From positions 1 to 64,000 of the forward strand of contig JADGKB010000039.1 of the NCBI GenBank assembly GCA_027604185.1: a stretch of 64,000 nt of DNA, written 5' to 3'. The stretch's first letter is position 1, and each line of letters starts with the position of its first letter. Of this stretch, positions 55,191-64,000 are shown in pieces. The translations under genes and the position numbers were made by a program. The DNA comes from Boothiomyces macroporosus (taxonomy: Eukaryota; Chytridiomycota; Chytridiomycetes; Rhizophydiales; Terramycetaceae). The notes beneath the pieces are model-generated. The model had not been told where the DNA came from and searched no databases. It saw only the letters and a list, made by a program, of their open reading frames with translations.

Positions 55191-57511
55191 TTATTTTTGG
55201 AGCACATCATCCTCGGTTTGGAATTCATCTACTTGGCTAAGATCAATGGGAGTTGGTAATTCTCTTCCGTGTTTCTGCACCCGCTTGTTGTCGATCGAAA
55301 CTTCTCTCGCCCTCTTTTTACTTTCTCGCTTGATTTTAGCATTTTCGAGATGAATAGATAATTGCACTTTGTGCAGCTTTCTGCTGTTTAGCGAATCTTC
55401 TGGAATTGTGTTGAGAGTGAGATACTTCCAAACAAATGGAGCCTTTTCATGTAATGGCCCTAAAAGTTCGGGAAACTTGGCAGTCATTAATGCACTGGTT
55501 TTGATATCTGGACTTTCAAGCTTTGAAAAGATTTCCTTGGCATCCGCATAATCATCGAATACAATTAATGTTTGTACATACTGTAACGCACTTGGATTCC
55601 TTAATTTGGTATTTTTAATATCCTCCCACAATTTCATTGCCAGTTGCTTATCATTCAAATCTGCTGCCAGCTCCAACATGATACCAACCATGTTAGTGGT
55701 AACTTTCATGCCATTCTGTACAGCTTCATTCCAAACCTTGGTTGATTCGGCAACATCCTGTACTTTTTTATATGCGACCAATAGTTGCTCATAGGTTTCT
55801 GCATTTGGTTGCAATTGATTCATTACAAGTTTGTCATAGTATTGCTCTACATGTTCTAGATTGTCTCCTTTTCGCATATTGAACATCTTCATCATATGGT
55901 TGATAATTGAAACATTCTGAATATCACCAAACTTTTCCATCTCCTCAAACCAAAGCTTACTTTGTTCCAAGTTATTGGTCAAAGAGAGCATGTCCGTGAA
56001 TAATTGGATTGTGGTTTCAGCTAGTGGTAGCCTGCAAGCACGTAAATCATTCAAATATTGAAATGCTTTCTTCCAGTTTGGGTTTGGTTCTTGAGAGATA
56101 TGCTGATCCAAGTAGGCTTTGATTAATCTATTGAAGATTTTAACTGTCGGTTTGATTTTAGATTGAACCATTTCTTTAATGACCTCCTGCGTTCTCATTA
56201 CGGATCCTCTTTGGCAGTGTGCGTCCACTAGGTAATAGTAGTGTTCGGCCGTTGTGTTGAATGCTCTTCTGTTGATTTGCTTGATTAGAGATACCGCACG
56301 CGTATAGTTCCCTGTTGCAGCAAACATCTTTAGCATATTCATAAATGTCGTTTCGTAGCAGTATTGTAATGATTGTAATATTCGCATTTGATATAAATTA
56401 GCCTTTGCCATAAGATACGGAAGTTTGCTTCTATCAGCGTCAACTAACTCTGCAATCATGTTTACTATACTGTTCATAACATATGGCTCAATTATCACAC
56501 CAGCTCTTGTAGTTTCATCATATATCTTATCCACTTGTTCCAAATTTTTGGCTTTGCAGCATTCCAGTAGCTTATTTCTAGCAACTATCTGATCCAGGTT
56601 GTATTTTTCTTTGATTTGATCTTCCAGCGCCGATAGTCTATCAGGCAGATATTTCGAATAAATTGCATGAAGGTTTCTAAATATCCCCAAACTCCACTCA
56701 CTGCCTTCATGCTTGAGCACTTTTAACGTATAATCTAACGTTGATTGATTGAAATTATCTAAAATACCTTGCAGGATCTGGGTAGCAGTAGATACACCTA
56801 CAGTTAGCATTGGTTACCTAACAGAACACTGTTGTTTTTCATGTTTTTCAAAATAATTTGGACACTCTGGAGATCTTGTTTTTTCAAATATGCTTGTATA
56901 AAGTAATAACTGGTAATTGCTAAATCATTCGGTAGTTGGTAATACCTTTGCGCATCATCAACATTGCCATTTTCAAGCAAACCCAAAATAAAATACACAT
57001 TATGGCCACGCTCAACCTTAATCTGGTCTTTTTGCATCCGTTCAATAAACTGGTCCACCTGCTCTCTGTTTGTAAAAGTATGCTGTGCAGCCCTTGCCAA
57101 GCTAATGTATGCAAATGGAGTAGGAGCATTGTATTCCCGCAGTTTATTGAAAACTAGTTCTGTTCGAAATAGCCTTGTCTCTGGGTGCAATATTTTGGAA
57201 CAAGACATTTTGTTCATCAAGTTGAGTAATCGGCCTGCATCAAACTTGTGCCCTTTGATAGTTGTAAAAAGATGAAATAATTTGAAATGATCATCAATGG
57301 TTTTGTTGAACAAGTCAATATCCGCTTTATGATCCCTTTCCTCCGTGATTTTAGGTAATGCAGTGATTTTATCCGTTTCTGGAAAGTCGTCGCACAACCT
57401 GAAATTCTGAGCCATCTGCTCCTTTAGCTTCTTTTTTTGTACTTTAAGCTGCCACTTTGGCTGATCGGTTTTTGTAGAAACCCTCCTTACAATAGACCGA
57501 CACTTTAACAT
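55191..57511 (-). CDS. Pentatricopeptide-repeat protein, probably mitochondrial
   Basis: Minus strand. Exons 57511-56818 and 56797-55191 with a 20-nt intron (56798-56817); 766 aa. The basic, Ser/Arg-rich start MLKCRSIVRRVSTK looks like a mitochondrial presequence. Helix-turn-helix repeats of about 35 residues recur, e.g. TAEHYYYLVDAHCQRGSVMR, PTVKIFNRLIKAYLDQH, NAETYEQLLVAYKKVQDVAE. The C-terminus is basic (KRESKKRAREVSIDNKR). Inferred role: binding mitochondrial RNA for processing, stability or translation. The specific target is unknown. PCCB begins 30 bp beyond its 3' end. Confidence 0.85.
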
Positions 57512-57543
57512 TTCCAATCGAAAAAATTCAAAAAGAAAAAAAA

Positions 57544-58552
57544 TTACAACCACTGTTTATTGCCCCTTTGGAAAATTTCCAGCATTTCCTTGATGGTTTC
57601 GTTTCGCCCTTCCATAATAATTGCGTGACCTTTACCTGGTACAATAACGGATTTGCAATCCAAGTATTTGGCGAGATGGCGACTGCTGTCAGGATCAATT
57701 AATTTATCCTCTTCGGCACCGATTACCACAATATCTGGGATGAGCTTTCCTATTTCTTGCAATCTGCTATCTTCAACATTATGAGTCCTCAATGCGGCGC
57801 TTTGGCCAAAGATCGTGTAGATATTCGGTCTATGGTTTCCAGCGATTCCTTCAAGTTGCTTAGTCAACGCTTCCTTGTTTGTAATTCCTTCTTCATTTAC
57901 ATCATTCAAAAACTCGTTATCGGAAAAGCAAATCTCGATAAAGGCTACGTTAGAATATTGTACTTTCAATAATGTTGTGTCCAGGGCGATATTTGAGTAA
58001 CTGTTTCTCTGTATGCCAATGGTACTTTGGCGGTTTCCTGAATTTGGCGGCAGTGACAAGCAAAGTCATTGATTTAAATCGAGAAGGTAAAAGATACGCC
58101 AATTCCAAAGATATAAACCCTCCCTGCATTAGCAAAAGCTACCATTGAAATTCCCACAAGATGCACGCTTCTTTCTTTGATCCAGCCAGCGTGTTCCAGG
58201 ACACATTTGATGTCATTCGCCATGCCTTTGGTAGTATATCTAGTCAATTTATTACCTACCTGGCAAAAGAGCCACAAGTACTTTTGCCTATTCCACGGTT
58301 GTCAACTACCAAGAAGCAATATTTACCTGGTAGGTTATCATTAAAATAATTAATGATTGACGCCCATCCTGCCATCGAAGACAACAACCCCATTACAAGG
58401 AGGATTTTGTCCTTGGATTCATTGCCATGTATCTCATAATTCAGTGAATAGTCCTGAATTGGGCAGTATCCTACTTTGGTTGGAATAGAGCTAAAGTAAC
58501 CCGAACCTACAGCAGCTGCATTATCAATATTCTTTACAGATCCAGTTAGCAT
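57544..58552 (-). CDS. Alpha/beta-hydrolase fold protein
   Basis: Minus strand. Exons 58552-58260, 58239-58143, 58123-58026 and 58006-57544; introns 20, 19 and 19 nt; 316 aa. Seen: LLVMGLLSSMAGWASIINYF (oxyanion region), VDNRGIGKST, HLVGISMGGFISLELAYLLP giving the nucleophile elbow G-I-S-M-G once the intron is removed, IVVIGAEEDKLIDPDSSRHL for the acid loop, and VPGKGHAIIME for the catalytic His. The last intron (58007-58025) ends GAG and lacks a clear branch motif, so that junction is the least certain. Substrate unknown. Confidence 0.85.
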
Positions 58553-59323
58553 TTGAGACGAAAAGATTAGCTTTGCAAGATTTTATACTATGCGGCCGTT
58601 TCTGTTCGTGTGATTGAAATTTGGCCGAAAGCTGATTCAAATCAAACAATTAATTGCAATTAAAATTAATTACTAGTTTACTGTCTAATGTGGAACCGTG
58701 ACTTACACAGTCAATTACCATTATATTAATGAAAACATATTAGACAACACTCGGCAATCGCTCCACAAACATACAATACCTCGCAACATGGTCTCACACA
58801 TTCCATCACTACATTACAATTATTGCAACATGCGCTGCATTTCCTATGTTAAAACACGCGCACCCTTCAGAACGTTCAGGATGTTTGGATATCGTTGCTG
58901 GCCCCAGGTTATTTGCAGTTTGATAACCTAAACTATTGGAATTTTCCTGTGGACCTAATTTATTATTTGCTGGACTCAAGTCTGTGGTCATTATTGGATT
59001 TGTTTTTGCGATTGACATTCAACGTGAATATTAATTACGTGATTTTCAGAGTACAGCGACATAGGAAGGCATTAGAAATGTTAAACAGTAGAATCTGCAC
59101 GCTTCAACAGTTACTATACTCAGTTGGTGCTTAGGTATACATCCTTCCAAAGGCTATCTGACCAGGTAGATTGTTGTTTTAGAGAATATAAGTGTACTCA
59201 AATCTGAATACTGAACGCTGTATCTACTAAATCTAACGCTGTAGGAATTATGCGGCAATCAAGCCTGAAATAAAAACGCCCACCAAAAATCGAGTTTATT
59301 TTGGGAATCCCAGTCATCGTTGT
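58553..59323. other. Intergenic region with unassigned ORF pieces
   Basis: Between the hydrolase start and the small Cys-rich gene. On the plus strand two overlapping frames (NMVSHIPSLHYNYCNMRCIS; VDLIYYLLDSSLWSLLDLFL ending QLLYSVGA at 59134) look partly protein-like, but no consistent splice joins them. Not called as a gene. Confidence 0.3.
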
Positions 59324-59560
59324 TTACAAGGCTTCTTCAGTGATCACGCAGCATTCAAAGCATGCACACATTTCACAGATGCAAGCGATGCAGAAACAGT
59401 CAAGGCAGCACTCTAAACATTCACAGCAGAGTGGGTGCTTCCTACGTTTAAGCTTAGATTACTTTCTTCCTCCTCTTAATCTTTGAGGGTCGGTGGTCAT
59501 CACCATAGGTTCGATAGTAGGTTGAGTGGTCATTACAGGGGTTGCGTTTTGAGAGGACAT
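59324..59560 (-). CDS. Small cysteine-rich (CYSTM-like) membrane-associated protein
   Basis: Minus strand. Exons 59560-59463 and 59441-59324 with a 21-nt intron (59442-59462); 71 aa. The N-terminus is Thr/Met/Pro-rich (MSSQNATPVMTTQPTIEPM), then LRGGRKK and a strongly Cys-rich hydrophobic C-terminus (CCECLECCLDCFCIACICEM then CACFECC) ending VITEEAL. This layout matches the CYSTM-type stress-associated tail proteins, whose Cys-rich segment associates with membranes. The gene is short and only appears after splicing. Assignment to CYSTM is by resemblance. Confidence 0.7.
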
Positions 59561-59743
59561 TTTGAAGTAAACAGCGAAAAAAGCCAACGTTCAAAACTAA
59601 ACTTAGCAGGGTCACGTGATAACAAACAAAAGGACGGGCTGGCAATTGATTGATGTTAAACCTTAAAATAAAGCTTTTATCATTCCTTATTTTCGTTTTT
59701 TTTCCTTTCCTTCCAAATTTGAATTTTTCAAAATCTGCACATC

Positions 59744-62183
59744 ATGGACTGGAGCGTAAAGAATATAATCGCACTGATTGCAGATCAGGATACGATCTTT
59801 GATGAATTCCTGTTAAAAAAGTACCTTTTGACTAATGCAGAACGAATGCTGTGATTGTTTTCCACTGCAAGAGCAAGCTGAATTACTCCATCATCACTAC
59901 AGGGTTATCCAAAATCATACAGATTAAATGGGATCATACAGGCAATTATTTGATGATATTGGACGACAAGCTAGACCTTGGAATATTTAAGCTCGGCGAA
60001 ACGATTCAGAGCTTCAATATAGTCAAGCAAGTAAAGTTACAAGAGTTTCCGCATAAATTAGTATGGTATCAACCAGTCAAAGAGGTAAATCTTTGTTAAA
60101 CTAGTACTCACCCTCTGGGTTGATACAATATGGACCGGATTTTTTGTTTGGAAGTTATGCGTTCATTTCTGTTGGGCAGTCCTCTGTTTATGTATATTTT
60201 GAAACTATGGAAGGGGAGTTTACCTGCATTTCATGTAGCTTACCTGTTGAAATTGCTACTGCCCAAGTGCTTGTTAAAGGTTAAGATTACTAATATTAGA
60301 AAATTCAATTCAAGTGCTGGGGATTTCTACAGAAATTGTTATTGCTACCGTGCTAATCGATCTGGCAAATCAAAAGGTTGGAGTTGGAAATATAGAAAGA
60401 GTGCAATACCAACAGCCAATCAAGTTTATTGAAATATCCAACAATTTCTTTACAGCTGTATCGGAGGTTATGGATCAGAGCTTGGTTCAAGTATATCAGA
60501 ACGACAATGGATGGAAATTAGTTAACGAAAAATACCTATCTAGTATATCGTGCTTGATGGGATTGAAGGATTATATATTTGTTGGATACATGGACGGAAC
60601 GAGTGAGTATCGGATACTTCCTTCTTTAGACATGAAGGAGTTAGGCAACATCATTGTCCCTGGTACACTACCTCCAGATGACAGCAAGGATGACATGCAA
60701 ATTGATGATTTTAGCAACTTTTTCAGCAATGAACCAAAATATCCGACAGTCGAAAAGACACATTTATTTAAAATGAACTACAAGCCTATTTTACCAGTTT
60801 CCTCGCCAAATGGAATACACACAATACAACTTGGAGTGGATAATTTTGGAAAATCAGAGCTTATTGTGATCAGCAAAGAAAAGATTAAAGGCTTTAAATT
60901 GAACCCTAACCTAATTGAGAATAACTTGACAAATTTGGCTTCGTTTGTAGTATGCAGTTCACTTAACAAACACGATTTGTTGGATATTTCGATATTGATT
61001 AGAGAATCAATTAAACAAGGTGAGCTTAAACTGATACAGATTTAATAGAAAAGTTTATTGTGTGTGTAGTAATGAAATATGAAGAACTTCAGGACATTAG
61101 CAGTCCTATACCGTTCGCCAAGGTTCAAAATCTCGAAGATCACATCGATTTATTTCAATTGCTATTCTATTCAAACAAGTATTTACGTATTAATTCAGAA
61201 TACTGCTCCCGAATTCTTGGCCAATGAGAAACTCTTTTAATATTCTTGAGTTATGTTTAATCAAAGACCTATTTTGCAGATCTCTCACGAATCAATTCAA
61301 AGTTTTGGAATGGATAGGTAATGATTCTTAATATAGATTCAAAGATTGCAAACAAAGTGACTCAAGTGAATGATTTTCACAACAAATCAGAGCTCCAGTT
61401 TCAGAAAGGAGCTATTCATCATATGGTACCCTTGGCTCTGTGGGTGCAAGATTTTGCTTCCTACGTAATTCTACACTTGCATTCATTTTTTGTTCGCACT
61501 GAAATAGATTTAAAACGTAATCCAATCTAACTGTAGAAAGCTCCCCAATTATGTTTGTACTAAACAGAAACTGCAGAAGAATAATGCTTCAGCTGATGTA
61601 TTTTGTAAAACTCTTCCAGTTGAATTTGGAAGCTATTAACCAGCAAATAGCTAGTATTCCACTAAATACGTCCAGTATAGAAGCACATAGCAGGAATTCT
61701 TATCTCCAAAGAATTGATTCAACCTTAAAAAAAGATAGACCAAACTTGGACGCGATGATCAACATGTTCCTTGAATTTAATTCTCTTGATGCACTAGTAA
61801 CCGATTCGCCGTCACTACTGAAGGCTGAAGCCACATTGTTACTGCAGGCAACTATAGAGCCCCATTTCCTACCTTCTTTGGACTCGATAAAACCAAGGTT
61901 CAAAGCAATGTTTGAAAAGATTTATCAAAAACCCGAAAACGAAACCGTAGCTCTACTCATCAACAGTCCAAAACGACACTTGTGCAAAATAGATGTTATT
62001 ACAAAGCACAACATTCGAAATACTTCCAAATTGAATCGATGCACCAGGTGTTTACAGCACACTCAAGTAGACATTGAACTAGATGAGCCGTTTGCAATGT
62101 TTCAGAACATGCCACCGTGGCAAAATGCATATCAGGATATTTGCTTTTGCGGAGGGCATTGGGCACCTGAACCAAGTCAATAA
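59744..62183 (+). CDS. MED16: Mediator complex subunit 16 (Med16/Sin4)
   Basis: Exons 59744-59820, 59841-60084, 60105-60279, 60300-61019, 61040-61178, 61199-61317, 61337-61516 and 61537-62183; introns 20, 20, 20, 20, 20, 19, 20 nt (donors GTTAAG and GTGAGC are unusual); 766 aa. The N-terminal propeller has IIQIKWDHTGNYLMILDDKL; the helical middle has ILLPNSWPMRNSFNILELCL and NQFKVLEWIDSKIANKV; the C-terminal zinc region reads HLCKIDVITKHNIRN, RCTRCLQHTQ and PWQNAYQDICFCGGHWAPEP, diagnostic of Med16. It belongs to the Mediator tail that contacts activators of RNA polymerase II. Confidence 0.9.
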
Positions 62184-62206
62184 AAGTGCATATATTTAAA
62201 TAAAGG

Positions 62207-63880
62207 TCAATTTATAACTGGCAGGTTTGGATCTTGAGCGAAAAAGACTGTATAAAGTCGCTTGGCAACGCTTTCACCTGTTCTATACTCTTTTCCTGTA
62301 GAAGCAGTTTCGTAAGGTATACCCGCTAAATCCTTGAAGCTTTTCACTTGTTCCAGGAATTTACCCAGAGTAGGATACTTTTTGCTGATCCCAATAGCCA
62401 TCCTCTCTGTTATACCGGGTATCTTTTCAATCATTTTTACCCACGTATCTTCTACATCTTTACCAGATTTTATAGAATCTCCGAAAGCAAGCTGGTTATA
62501 TTCCGCTGATTTGACACTACAATTAGGACTGGATTACTATTGGTCTGGGAATATTGCAATCTGCTGGAGAAATGAAATTAAAAATCCGTGCAAGTCTACT
62601 TTTGTGCATGTATGGATTTTACATTTCCCTTTTCCATAAATTTGCAATAGTATCAGCTCTCTTTCAATAGTTTTTTTATCTGGACCGTCCAATATATCAT
62701 TAGTCTTTCTTTTTTTCCTTCTTTCGTTTGTAAGCTGCTCTCGTATTTCATCATTGCGAATTGCTATTTCTGCACTGCTATATGATCTGTAATATTCTGG
62801 TAGACCAACAACGAAAAAGATTATTGTATTACCTTGAAATTCCGATGTGCAATCTGTAAAATATTTGACAAGAGTGTTATCCTTTTTTAAAATCTGAGCA
62901 ATTTCAGTTGCTGATAGCAAGATCATTGTATACGGAAGCCTTTCTAACCGAATATTGCAAGGATTCCATGATCCGTTTTCGAAATCATACTCTCGATCAA
63001 CTTTGTGGGTCAAAGAGAGCGAGTTTCTGATTTTTGGAGCTACTTTTCTAATCTCCACACCAACTTCTTCCAGCGAGTTTTTGAGGTATGGATCTTTTTC
63101 ATCCCACTCTGTACATAAATGAACAATTAGTTCCCTGGTACACTCGATCTTTTGCCTTAACCTATTCGCGGTCTGTAATGCCTTTTTCCCAATCTGTTCC
63201 ATTTCTAAAGCTTCCTTTTCTCGTTGTTTTTCAGATTTCTTTGTTTCCTTTTCTTCATCCCGAAGTTGTTTTTGCTTTAATTTAGTTTCCAATCGAATAT
63301 TTCTTTCCTGTTCTCGTTTCAACTGTCTCTCTAATCTCTCCATTTTCTTTATGGTTTCCCTTTCCGTTCTTTTTTGTAATTTTTCAATGGATTTGGAAAT
63401 ATCTGTTTTACTTATGAGATCTTGTTCTTTTTGTAATAGCTCTTGGTGTGATTTCAATACCGGCTGTGAATTGTTTATAGATGACTCAAAATCAGAATCA
63501 TCAGAATCAGATAGTCTGCATATATCGATATTTGAATTCAATCTTGTCCTTGAATCGTAATGCTTTGATATTGTCCTTGAATCGTTCTCCTTCAAACTAG
63601 ATTCCAGTGAATCCAATTCGAAATCATCTGTAAAATCGTTTGGCCCTTCCCAACAGTCAAAATCAAAATTTGGTGATTGCTGGAATGTGTTTCTACTCTG
63701 GAAAGGAGATTTTGACTGGTAAGATTGAGCTCCACTAAACGGAGAGCTAGATTGATTGGGTAAAGTCAGAGAACAGTCCTCTTTCGATTTATCATTAACG
63801 AACCCATCATCATCCGAATCCAAAATAATCACATCATTACTATTCTTTGTCGGCAAACTTTCAAAATCAGAGTCGATATC
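62207..63880 (-). CDS. EME1: Structure-specific endonuclease subunit Eme1/Mms4 (5' exon missing)
   Basis: Minus strand. Exons 63880-62538 and 62516-62207 with a 21-nt intron (62517-62537). An acidic, Ser-rich start (VIILDSDDDGFVND) and a long basic coiled coil precede an ERCC4-like nuclease fold (NTIIFFVVGLPEYYRSYSSA; RKKRKTNDILDGPDKKTIER) and a C-terminal helix-hairpin-helix part (MIEKIPGITERMAIGISKKY). The ERCC4 motif ERKxxxD is not conserved, as in the non-catalytic Eme1 partner of Mus81. No ATG lies in frame before 63880, where an acceptor TAG is seen, so a short first exon lies upstream, possibly within or beyond the window end. Confidence 0.82.
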
Positions 63881-64000
63881 CTAAATTAGTCGAAAACTTG
63901 CAATTATTTCCATGCGAGATTAAAATTTTTGTCCAGACAGAAATGCGACCTGATCATTACTTTTCACTGGGATTACATGGAAACCCGAAAATCATTGACC

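Overview
The window is about 64 kb of AT-rich nuclear DNA from a fungus outside Dikarya. Fungal hallmarks are a Ste12 homeodomain factor with C-terminal C2H2 fingers, four velvet-domain genes, Mediator MED16, Swd2, a Pkp2-like mitochondrial kinase and an RSC-type bromodomain subunit. Early-diverging traits are both subunits of propionyl-CoA carboxylase, a Na+/K+-type P-ATPase, a rhodopsin-like (class A) receptor and a PrimPol. An entomophthoralean/zoopagomycotan or a zoosporic fungus would fit; I cannot place it further. I count about 46 well-supported genes and three doubtful ones, on both strands, often under 100 bp apart.

The most striking property is intron size. Many conserved genes look frameshifted until GT-AG introns of only 18-24 nt are removed, after which reading frames and family motifs are restored. 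I resolved 105 introns by hand: one of 18 nt, 29 of 19, 41 of 20, 18 of 21, ten of 22, three of 23, one of 24, and two outliers of 46 and 68 nt. Ninety-nine begin GTA, and most carry a CTAAY-like branch motif a few bases before the acceptor AG. Of the 20 whose length is a multiple of three, 19 hold an in-frame stop.

Layout. 0-5.9 kb: PCCA, DPH4, STE12-like factor, UBA/UBX protein. 6-11.9 kb: 7-TM protein, DltE-type SDR, COQ5, RAD51 paralogue, divergent SANT and FYR-domain proteins. 12-21 kb: TFIIIC subunit, a PGDH-like protein with altered catalytic residues, a secreted Cys-rich protein, Na+/K+-type ATPase. 21-29.8 kb: bromodomain/ankyrin protein, zinc-knuckle protein, PDK/BCKDK-family kinase, a tandem pair of PPxY membrane proteins, class A GPCR, a tandem pair of PH-like proteins, ATG12. 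29.8-46.3 kb: ISY1, a DUF7918-like protein, GST, two bHLH genes, F-box protein, BAR-like protein, coiled-coil protein, SWD2, RPT3, VPS52. 46.4-52.6 kb: four velvet genes interleaved with PrimPol. 53.5-64 kb: PCCB, PPR protein, alpha/beta hydrolase, a small Cys-rich protein, MED16, EME1.

Most genes are unrelated housekeeping functions. The functional links are PCCA/PCCB (propionate to methylmalonyl-CoA), the two transcription-factor groups (velvet, bHLH) that expanded locally, and DNA-repair genes (RAD51 paralogue, PrimPol, EME1). Exon coordinates are given inside each gene entry; start and end give the full coding span including introns.
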